From Beroe ovata (lineage: Eukaryota > Ctenophora > Nuda > Beroida > Beroidae), in assembly GCA_946803715.1 (NCBI GenBank), contig CAMPET010000051.1, forward strand, positions 122,583 to 135,017: 12,435 nucleotides of DNA, read 5' to 3'. The notes below the pieces were generated by a model. That model ran no database searches. It was not told where the DNA came from and saw nothing but the letters and a program-made list of their open reading frames with translations. The translations under genes and the position numbers were made by a program. This document shows positions 3,401 to 8,348 of the stretch, one piece after another (position 1 is the stretch's first letter; the number at the start of each line of letters is the position of its first letter).

Positions 3401-5922
3401 TGACGTGAGATGTCAGAGAAATGACAGAGTTATGACAAGGATGTGGTATGTCAACAAGAAGAAGATTCTCTTTCGTCAGAGTTTTTGACAATCGGAAGAT
3501 GGAATGTGTCGCTTGATGATTGACAGATCTAATCTTGATTGTCGATGAAACTTAGGCCGATTAGAATCTCCAAAATCGGCAATTTTCTACTGCTGACTGA
3601 TCAGATAACAAATTATTAACTGATCGAATTTAAGGTCTAATTGGTTCGTTCCAAGAAGTCACCAAACCTGTCATAATATGACATCAACATGACAACAAAC
3701 CTGTCATAATATGACATCAACATGACAACATACCTGTCATATGACACGTCACATCAATCCCCCTCTCTTTCGCCTGTACTTTACACCTCGTTCCCACATA
3801 ATTCCCCATCTGATGGTGATGCATTCCCACATGACCGGCAGGCTCGCTCTGCGACCGCCGGAACATCATGGCGCCGCTACGGCGGCATTGTGGCAGGAGG
3901 GCGGCGGGAGCTGGCGGCGGGAATTGGAGGAGAAAGTTGGGATTGTACACGAACATCTTATCTTGGGTGGGCGAGGGGGAGCAGGACGACGATCTGAGGG
4001 AGTGCGGAGAATTGGTGTCAAAGAAATAGGAAGATGGGTGTCAAGAAAATAGGTAGATGGGTGTCAAGAAGAATACCAAAAATTTCCTTCAAGAGACTTC
4101 GAAGGTAAACGTATCAAATATCAATTGCGTTCGAGCGGTTCTTCTTAACAAAACAATCATGGGTTAATGCTACGGAATTTTGAGCACGGATCCATAATTT
4201 TCAACCCGCAACAACTCTCGCGGGCTAATCTATATCATGGCGAACCCGCGCCCTGAACCCGGTCAGAGTGCGGTTTGAGGACCTACCTATCGCGCCCTCG
4301 CCCCTCAGTGTGCGGGTTCAGTGTGCGGGTTTCGTGTGCAGGTTGAGGACTCACCTATCGGAGCTGCCCGAGCTGTATCCACTCTCGGAGTCAATGCAAG
4401 GTGGGAATATCCTGTCAAATATGTCAACCCAGTGTATGAGCATGGAGCGTTCAGCGGCACAAAATCCGGGATGGCTGAAACATTGAAATAAAGGGGTGAG
4501 GAGTGAGGAATGAGGATGGGGAGTTTGGGGGAATGTGAGGGGAGGGGTGAGGTGAAGTGAGGAAAGTGAGTTTTAAGTCAAACGAGTAGGTCAAAGGGAA
4601 AGCGCTAGGATAAGGTTCAGAGTAGAGTTAGGTTCAGAGTAGAATTAGGTTCAGAGTAGGGTTAGGTTTAGAGTAGGGTTAGGGTTAAGCAGAGAGTACG
4701 GGATAGGATTGATACCCAGAAATATATGGTACAATGCTGTTCCAACCTACTTATCAACTGAAATTCAGGTTTGAAGGCTACGTAAATAACAGAATATAAG
4801 TATACCTCATGTTATAACTTGAGAAATATTGATACATATATTCGTGTGAGCTATCTTGATGACAAGTATGCATTAAATCATTGTTCAGAACATGAAAATT
4901 ACTACCATGTGCTGCATGACCTAATGCAAGTTGGGAATTTCTATTCAGCAGAGTTTTGCTTCTACAAAGACAGACATCGAATGATTTGTTATAGTGTAGG
5001 GTATGGTGAATATTATTTTGGAACCTCCAAACTCCGAGTCAAGAAATTCAGTTTTTCGAAACCATCAATGAGGTGGTGTCAATGGAGTGTAATATGTATA
5101 TAATCAAGCTTAAAAAATTAATAGCTGTGGCGCAGATCAGGTAGGCATAACGGTGTCACACCAAGTTAGAAGATACCTGAAAACCAGCCAAATCAGTTGT
5201 CTGCACTCTTCTAGCTGTGACCGGGTATCGTAGCAACGCTTGACGGTGGTGTCAACAAGTTTCAGGTACAGTTGGTTGAGTACAGGATTTCCTGAAGGGG
5301 AAATAACCCTGAGTTAGGGCGGTGAAAATTGTGAGCAAATATGGCGAAGGACTGATATGATGCTCCAAATATTCTTTCCTCCCGTGAAAAGTGCACCAAT
5401 TCCTGATGTCAGCCAACGTGCCCTCAGTATGGCAAATAATGACACAGTAGGGCAATTAATAACACAGAACAGCAATGTCAAATAATGATAACACAGAACA
5501 CTGAGAACAGCAATGTCAAATAATGACACAGAAAGATTATTCCCAATTATTGAATGAAATTACATTAACCAAGAAGATCATATCTCTAACCTGGACCGAG
5601 AAGCTTTGTCAGTTCAATCAGTTGAACAGGCGAACATAACCCAGTGTCAAGAGCAGCCAGGAATCCTGCAAAAACAGGAGATTTTCAAAAACAGGGGGCA
5701 CTCAAAAATTATGCACAGCTTATGCTCAGAGTGTAACCGATAGTCTGATAACCGATAGAGTTTGTTGAGAAGTAATTGACAGTAATTGTAACTATATTAA
5801 GTTAAGGATCTATGATTTGTCGTTATACTCTTCAGAATTTCAGATATGATGTTTTTGATGTGTATTTCAGGCGTTTTTAACGTACTTTCGTTAGAGACAT
5901 CTGCATCAGCTTCATCTTCCAT
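328..5922 (-). CDS. SAMD4-like: Smaug/SAMD4-like RNA-binding protein, spliced gene (partial)
   Basis: Smaug proteins bind stem-loop recognition elements in mRNA through a SAM domain and recruit deadenylation and translational repression machinery in the cytoplasm. Reading the minus strand and joining 5886-5922 (candidate), 5591-5665, 5177-5291, 4355-4474, 3734-3993, 3127-3317, 1228-1399, 893-978 and 328-408 gives 379 uninterrupted codons with compatible phases at every junction. Residues about 13-115 match the Smaug PHAT-type helical segment. Residues about 204-266 are the SAM domain, with W-L-K-T-L-R-L-H-K-Y and the basic G-A-R-R-K-I element of RNA-binding SAMs. Residues 267-379 resemble the short region after SAM in SAMD4 (E-L-H-N-M-L, then A-F-P-E-K-Q). 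The product is much shorter than vertebrate SAMD4A (about 700 residues). The N-terminus is uncertain and the C-terminus may continue left of the window. A duplicated block at 1631-3111 is left out of the model because it breaks the frame. Confidence 0.85.
409..892 (-). repeat. Intron with internal tandem and direct repeats
   Basis: This intron lies between the exons at 893-978 and 328-408. A segment at 507-624 recurs at 762-886 at roughly 85 to 90 percent by eye, sharing the CAACTTTTCCACA start, a GATGAAAATC core, CGAAATCGATCATTG and the CGACCCCGAGAGTTCT end. The second copy runs straight into the splice donor of the 893-978 exon. A smaller imperfect tandem (444-494 and 495-551) repeats CAGAAATTTG, CAACTT and GATGAAAATC. 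No coding sequence is visible. Confidence 0.8.
893..978 (-). CDS. Smaug-like gene, C-terminal exon
   Basis: A clean 86-nt exon lies between acceptor CCTTCTTTCAG (ending 979) and donor CATGCG|GTGAGT. It starts with two bases that complete a codon begun in the 1228-1399 exon (G plus CT, alanine) and ends in phase 0. The 28 codons read G-N-I-I-L-A-N-N-I-E-E-D and later F-K-L-L-E-D-A-A-Q-H-A. This matches the region of SAMD4 near E-N-I-S-S-Y-L-Q-L-I that precedes A-F-T-E-T-Q. The exon was found by reading splice signals, because stop codons interrupt the other two frames. Confidence 0.8.
1228..1399 (-). CDS. Smaug-like gene, post-SAM exon
   Basis: This 172-nt exon sits between acceptor ACGACCACCCCAG (ending 1400) and donor GAAACTG|GTTAGT. 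It opens in phase 0, as required by the SAM exon, and ends in phase 1. The 57 codons include F-N-P-C-I-T-E-L-H-N-M-L, comparable to the I-P-L-Q-E-L-H-Q-M-I segment just after SAM in SAMD4. A proline-rich stretch (P-S-S-I-L-S-P-H-P) and an acidic helix-like tail (P-E-E-L-I-V-Q-Y) follow. The frame is also open upstream of the acceptor to about 1504. That extension is rejected because the acceptor joins in frame to SAM and the extra residues do not resemble the family. Confidence 0.8.
1497..1629 (-). pseudogene. Partial copies of the SAM exon 3' end
   Basis: Positions 1576-1623 repeat the last 48 or so bases of the SAM exon and its donor, with GGA|GTAAGT instead of GGG|GTAAGT. The matching C5TTCACTTAC flank at 1562-1575 is the intron side. 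The match stops at CTGCAC, after which TCACTC leads to the N at 1630. A shorter, more degenerate echo of the exon end (CTCGCTGATATTATGAGTGA on the minus strand) lies at 1497-1519. These are exon fragments without an acceptor. They are either the end of a third allelic contig or remnants of local duplication. Confidence 0.7.
1630..1630. other. Single N, contig join
   Basis: One unknown base lies between a truncated SAM exon copy on the left and the start of a full copy (CCCCTTCACTTACC) on the right. The same flank follows the N at 3112. Two joins at the same motif suggest contig boundaries rather than random base-call failures. Confidence 0.8.
1644..1834 (-). CDS. SAM-domain exon, duplicate copy 1
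   Basis: This 191-nt exon runs from acceptor CCAATTTCAG to donor ATGGGG|GTAAGT and encodes the same 63 residues as the copy at 3127-3317 (L-M-S-W-L-K-T-L-R-L onward). The nucleotide differences I can see between the copies are synonymous. It has intact splice signals and starts with two bases of a split codon. In tandem with the second copy it cannot be used in one transcript without a frameshift, because the SAM exon ends in phase 0 and the linker exon needs a preceding phase-2 end. It is most likely the other allele of the same exon. Confidence 0.75.
1835..2356 (-). other. Intron between linker and SAM exons, copy 1
   Basis: AT-rich and non-coding. It holds a 91-bp segment (1886-1976) absent from copy 2, with an 8-bp inverted repeat AAGAATCA/TGATTCTT inside it. 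It also holds two 49-bp tandem units (2151-2199, 2200-2248) that are single in copy 2. No RNA gene or open frame stands out. Confidence 0.7.
2357..2616 (-). CDS. Linker exon of Smaug-like gene, duplicate copy 1
   Basis: This 260-nt exon lies between acceptor CACTCCCTCAG (ending 2617) and donor ATGACAG|GTATGT. Its one-base start completes AG from the upstream exon (arginine), and its last G completes the alanine before SAM. The product is a low-complexity linker: S-rich start (S-S-C-S-P-S-P-T), a proline run (P-P-P-A-P-A-A), M-M-F-R-R-S-Q-S-E-P and a histidine patch (M-H-H-H-Q-M). R-R-S-Q-S-E-P resembles a 14-3-3 or basophilic kinase site; that is inference. It differs from copy 2 by at least one residue (methionine here, leucine there, in A-A-L-[M/L]-P-Q). 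Confidence 0.7.
2617..3060 (-). repeat. Intron with two minisatellite tracts, copy 1
   Basis: From about 2637 to 2730 a 22-25-bp unit (GGTGTCAAGGAAATAGGTGGAT type) is repeated about four times just upstream of the linker acceptor. From about 2884 to 3050 a GC-rich tract repeats GTGTGCGGGTT and its complement AACCCGC. A perfect consensus donor GCG|GTAAGT lies at 2971/2970 on the minus strand inside this tract, without an identifiable exon in front of it. Confidence 0.75.
3061..3111 (-). pseudogene. Truncated PHAT-end exon, copy 1
   Basis: These 51 nt are the 3' part of the exon at 4355-4474, ending at the same donor GATAG|GTGAGT. They encode P-C-I-D-S-E-S-G-Y-S-S-G-S-S-D. The acceptor half is missing because the block ends at the N at 3112. 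The exon fragment cannot be spliced in as it stands and marks where one contig stops. Confidence 0.85.
3112..3112. other. Single N, second contig join
   Basis: Left of the N the sequence is the interior of the PHAT-end exon; right of it is the intron flank beyond the SAM exon donor. These two sequences should not be adjacent in the gene order read elsewhere in the window, so the join is probably artificial. Confidence 0.8.
3127..3317 (-). CDS. SAM-domain exon, Smaug-like gene, copy 2
   Basis: 191 nt from acceptor TCAATTTCAG (ending 3318) to donor ATGGGG|GTAAGT. The 63 codons form a SAM domain of the Smaug/Vts1 RNA-binding class: M-S-W-L-K-T-L-R-L-H-K-Y-Y at helix 1, M-S-P-L-S-Y-D-D-M-M-T-L-T-E in the middle, and G-A-R-R-K-I-L-L-N-V-Q-K-L at the last helix. 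The basic G-A-R-x-K motif is where Smaug and Vts1 contact the hairpin loop of target RNAs, so RNA binding is probably retained. The residues between middle helices are shorter than in SAMD4A (no Q-N-V-T insert before G-A-R). The exon joins the linker exon in phase 1 and the post-SAM exon in phase 0. Confidence 0.9.
3318..3733 (-). repeat. Intron with duplicated donor neighbourhood, copy 2
   Basis: Two exact 33-bp units (3664-3696, 3697-3729) repeat the sequence next to the linker exon donor. On the minus strand each unit carries ATGACAG|GTTTG, close to the real donor ATGACAG|GTATG at 3734/3733. The remainder is AT-rich intron collinear with copy 1 but without the 91-bp segment. Confidence 0.8.
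3734..3993 (-). CDS. Linker exon, Smaug-like gene, copy 2
   Basis: 260 nt with the same length, acceptor and donor as copy 1 at 2357-2616. It encodes the linker between the PHAT-like region and SAM (residues about 117-202 of the spliced product): serine-rich start, P-P-P-A-P-A-A, R-R-S-Q-S-E-P, M-H-H-H-Q-M, then a basic T-R-C-K-V-Q-A-K-E-R segment leading to SAM. In vertebrate SAMD4A the corresponding linker is several times longer, so this protein is compact. Equal length and conserved frame in both copies show that selection or very recent divergence has kept the exon intact. Confidence 0.8.
3994..4354 (-). repeat. Intron with GC-rich repeat and decoy donor, copy 2
   Basis: The left end carries about three minisatellite units (GGTGTCAAGAAAATAGGTAGAT type, about 4014-4070) before the linker acceptor. 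From about 4204 to 4345 the AACCCGC/GTGCGGGTT tract recurs. At 4275-4300 the sequence copies the true donor neighbourhood, giving CGATAG|GTAGGT at 4287/4286 as against CGATAG|GTGAGT at 4355/4354. Confidence 0.75.
4355..4474 (-). CDS. PHAT-end exon, Smaug-like gene
   Basis: 120 nt from acceptor TTTCAATGTTTCAG to donor GATAG|GTGAGT. The exon completes a split serine and reads H-P-G-F-C-A-A-E-R-S-M-L-I-H-W-V-D-I-F-D, comparable with [21 protein letters not shown] in SAMD4A. It ends with a serine-rich stretch, S-G-Y-S-S-G-S-S-D. This is the last helix of the PHAT-like region and the start of the flexible linker. A very long pyrimidine tract on the minus strand (4492-4570) precedes the acceptor. 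Confidence 0.85.
4475..5176 (-). other. 702-bp intron with purine tract and telomere-like repeat
   Basis: Positions 4492-4570 are almost all purine on the plus strand with many GGGG runs. Positions 4613-4680 hold four 17-bp units of AGGTTCAGAGTAGRRTT, ending in GGGTTAGGGTTA. From 4783 to 5103 the plus strand has one open frame of about 106 codons ending in TAA, with methionine codons only inside. Its residues (for example Y-I-R-V-S-Y-L-D-D-K-Y and F-C-F-Y-K-D-R-H-R) match no family I know. It may be chance in AT-rich intron. Confidence 0.6.
4613..4690. repeat. 17-bp tandem repeat with telomere-like end
   Basis: Four units start at 4613, 4630, 4647 and 4664, each AGGTTCAGAGTAGRRTT with small changes, followed by AGGGTTAAG. 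The last unit and tail contain GTAGGGTTAGGGTTA, which includes the TTAGGG animal telomere hexamer. It lies inside an intron, so any telomere link is by sequence only. Confidence 0.8.
5177..5291 (-). CDS. PHAT-middle exon, Smaug-like gene
   Basis: 115 nt from acceptor TTATTTCCCCTTCAG to donor GTTTTCAG|GTATCT. The first two bases complete a glycine and the last two (AG) join C of the next exon to give serine. Residues N-P-V-L-N-Q-L-Y-L-K-L-V then C-R-Q-L-I-W-L-V-F match the SAMD4A pattern N-L-D-A-K-V-E-Y-M-K-L-L and S-R-Q-L-L-S-Y-A-L-I. The reading continues into H-P in the next exon exactly as in the family. This match across a splice junction is strong evidence that the gene is a Smaug homologue and not just a SAM protein. 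Confidence 0.85.
5292..5590 (-). other. 299-bp intron with direct repeat
   Basis: Contains an exact 22-bp direct repeat (GAACAGCAATGTCAAATAATGA) at 5467-5488 and 5505-5526, and shorter CACAGAAC echoes around it. The minus strand has an open frame through part of the intron (5252-5455) that simply runs into the 5177-5291 exon in the wrong frame and is not coding. Confidence 0.7.
5591..5665 (-). CDS. PHAT-start exon, Smaug-like gene
   Basis: 75 nt between an excellent acceptor (CTCCTGTTTTTGCAG, ending 5666) and donor GGTCCAG|GTTAGA. It needs one base from an upstream exon and leaves one base, which makes the glycine of G-P-G-N at the junction. Residues F-L-A-A-L-D-T-G-L and L-I-E-L-T-K-L-L-G-P resemble amphipathic helices of the PHAT region; L-L-G-P-G-N parallels L-L-K-P-G-N in SAMD4A. 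The W-x-x-C-E-Q-T-V segment that opens vertebrate SAMD4 was not found upstream. Confidence 0.75.
5886..5922 (-). CDS. Candidate first coding exon, Smaug-like gene
   Basis: ATG at 5922-5920 opens a short acidic stretch M-E-D-E-A-D-A-D-V-S-N-E and reaches a donor CGAAA|GTACGT in phase 1, the phase required by the acceptor at 5666. The joined codon AGA gives R-F-L-A-A-L. The intron would be 220 bp, within the range of the others. The start context is mediocre (T at -3, G at +4) and no homologue supports these residues. The true N-terminus may lie further right or be absent from the assembly. Confidence 0.35.
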
Positions 5923-7961
5923 GAACTTATTCTAGTTGTTTCAGACATTAGATTGGTAAAGCTTGGATTAGACACAACTCATTCAAAAAATTTAAAAGCT
6001 TGTATAATATATAGGGCATAGGCATTAGGCACATGTTATTATCAATATGATTAGGCTATCAAATTCGGTTTCGATTCCCTGTTTAACAGCAAGGTCTCCA
6101 CCGTGTTCGCCATGCTAGGCACATAACCACTCTATCTTGACCAAAGTCGATTTTATAAGTCTCGTTATCAGGAAATGTTTCCTTGTGTTTGACAATGTCA
6201 AAAACTATAACGATGCAGAGTGCAGGTATTATACAAAACGCAACAGTAAAGCTGTATCTGGCAAGATAACTCGATATAAACTAACTCTCCAATGATCATG
6301 CATACGAAATTAATAACTTTGCAGCGACAACAATTTGCGGACAATGTTTTACTGGAGTTAATAAAGTGTGGAGCTTTGCACGCGAATGGTCAGAGAGAGA
6401 GATTGAGAGAGAGATTGGCAAAGAGCAAGGTAATTTGGTATTAAAATCAAGAATCTCAATCAAGCTCTATAGCCTAATGATGTATCTAATCATGTTTAAA
6501 TTAATGAGTCATGGATTGAATTAGATGATTGATGGGCGAAAACGTGATGAGTTTTCCTACTCGAATCTATGTGTTAATTGGCACAATTTGCATAATTGAT
6601 TAATTGACATGGGACACTGGCAAGTAAGGAATATCGAAACAGTCATGAAACTTCCAATGGAAATTCCGACGAAAAAATAAACATAAAACAAAACAAAACC
6701 AGAGCCAAGAAAAAAGACAATGAAGTATTGTCGAAAACACGCTTATTGAAAGTCAACTTAATTCACAAGTATGCATGTATACCTAACTTGCAGCAATAAC
6801 TTTATTAACAACAAACTGGAATCAGAATGTTTTATATAGATTAAAGTTGCAGAATTGTATGATCGTTTTAGCATGTTGTCCAATTGAGAATATAAAATGT
6901 TGGAATGAATGTGCATAACTCAGTGGAAAAGAAGAGGGGAGTTTGTCATTCATGAGTTTCAGAATTATGCTTGAGCTTTGGACAATTCAATAACAAGAAA
7001 GGCAAATTCATTCTTATGACGAGTTCAGCAAAAACTTCAGGACCAAAAGATAGCATTCTTAATAGATATGTCGTACCGATAAAACCTATAAGACCAATAA
7101 ATACCAAAACATTAAAATATCCTTGGACCAATAACATCGGCAAAAATGGTCATTTAAAGCCCATTTATATCTTTGTCCAAACAACTTAAGGAATGATGAT
7201 CAGTTCATGATGTACCATCAATGCATAGTTTTCATCAGCTATACCCAATACCTATGTATTCTAAACTAAACTGTACTAGTATAGGTGAACAAAGACCTAT
7301 CCTCAATCGGTTGTATAATCTACTACATAATAATCTATCAACGTGAGGTTGTATTTGTGAAGTGGCGGATAGTTGGAAATATCAGTTATTCCTTATATGG
7401 AATAATTCGTGTTGATATCATGGGCGGCTGATCATAAATAAAGAACGTAATCGGATTATTGGTTTGTATAAGGAACTCTGCATAAGGAACTCTGCTGGGA
7501 AATTGTATTGTTTGTACAAGTATGCTTACATTGTTTATTTGGTTAGAATGCAATATGTTGTACAACTAAGTAACGAAATAGATTATAGTCAGCAAGATTT
7601 CACGTAAATTACAGAAAAAATTAGTAATGAATATTTGGACTTCCTCCAAAAAACGACGGGCCACAACAAAACCTCTCTCGTTTGTAATTATGCAACTAAA
7701 ACACACGTGAGTTCAACAGTGACCCTCATTGGCTGATCGAGATCACATGACACAAATGGAGCGTTCTCATTGGTCAGATGTCATAGAATCAATAATTAGA
7801 TGCCGTGGAGTGTAGGACTGGAGTTGGGTTACCCTTCAACACTATGTAATGTATTGTTGGTATTGTACTCTTCACTAATATCATAGCGTGTACTATGTAC
7901 ACATCCAAATTACATTCAATAATTGATTTAACTCTGAATAATTCGATCAGTTATGCTAGAT

Positions 7962-7979
7962 TCTGCAAGATGTTGCAGA
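7962..7979. repeat. Short inverted repeat
   Basis: TCTGCAA (7962-7968) and TTGCAGA (7973-7979) are perfect complements around a GATG loop. It lies about 370 bp upstream of the transporter start and could be a transcription factor site or a small hairpin; no function can be assigned. Confidence 0.4.
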
Positions 7980-8142
7980 TCATGCTCGATTCAATATTGA
8001 TCAATTCAATACCTATTGATAGCATAATGATACAGTAGTCAATGATTGACTCAATTTCATATTATAATCTGGTGCCTGAGAAGAATTCTTTGACTAAAAA
8101 GGGCATTGTTCAGATCTAGTCAATCACATGACCACTTCATGC

Positions 8143-8152
8143 CCTTATTTGG
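8143..8152. promoter_or_regulatory. CArG-box-like site upstream of transporter
   Basis: CCTTATTTGG fits CC(A/T)6GG, the consensus bound by SRF/MADS factors, about 200 bp before the transporter ATG. An M-box-like ATCACATGAC is 11 bp to the left. The match to consensus is seen; use as an operator is inference, and such sites occur by chance in AT-rich DNA. Confidence 0.3.
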
Positions 8153-8348
8153 AAGAATTGCTGAGAAACAAAGAGACTCATCATCAAAAGCTCGCTTTTG
8201 TACAGATCTCAATTCAGCTATAATACTTTCTTTGCAGTAGGGATAATAGTATCCATACATTTACAGACCTCATTATTCAGTCCCACTTAATCTTTTCACC
8301 TTCGTTTTAAGCCTACCGCTGTGCTTGTCTCCCCAACTTATCCAAAGT

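Larger units (their letters stand above)
3113..4405. repeat. Duplicated exon block, copy 2
   Basis: This 1293-bp block is collinear with 1631-3111 and, unlike copy 1, continues into a complete PHAT-end exon and the upstream gene. It is therefore the better candidate for the reference allele on the 5' side of the gene. Copy-specific changes include two exact 33-bp units at 3664-3696 and 3697-3729. Confidence 0.85.
5923..8348. other. AT-rich region without a supported gene
   Basis: I read both strands and found no exon I can defend. A low-complexity GAGAGAGA/TTGAGAGA tract lies at 6392-6418. Overlapping open frames of 65-72 codons on both strands at 6946-7189 match nothing known. On the minus strand, CCAAT pentamers lie at 7728-7732 and 7769-7773, 41 bp apart. 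The 10-mer ATCACATGAC, an M-box-like E-box, occurs at 7742-7751 and 8123-8132. These may belong to a divergent promoter region between the Smaug-like and transporter genes. Confidence 0.5.

Noticed and set aside
6893-6907. Plus-strand W-N-E-C codons recalling the Smaug N-terminal motif
   Set aside because: Wrong strand for the gene and followed almost at once by a stop codon.
6946-7189. Overlapping open frames on both strands
   Set aside because: Short, AT-rich, no matching family and no convincing splice signals. I considered a missing Smaug N-terminal exon or a transposon relic but saw no motif for either.
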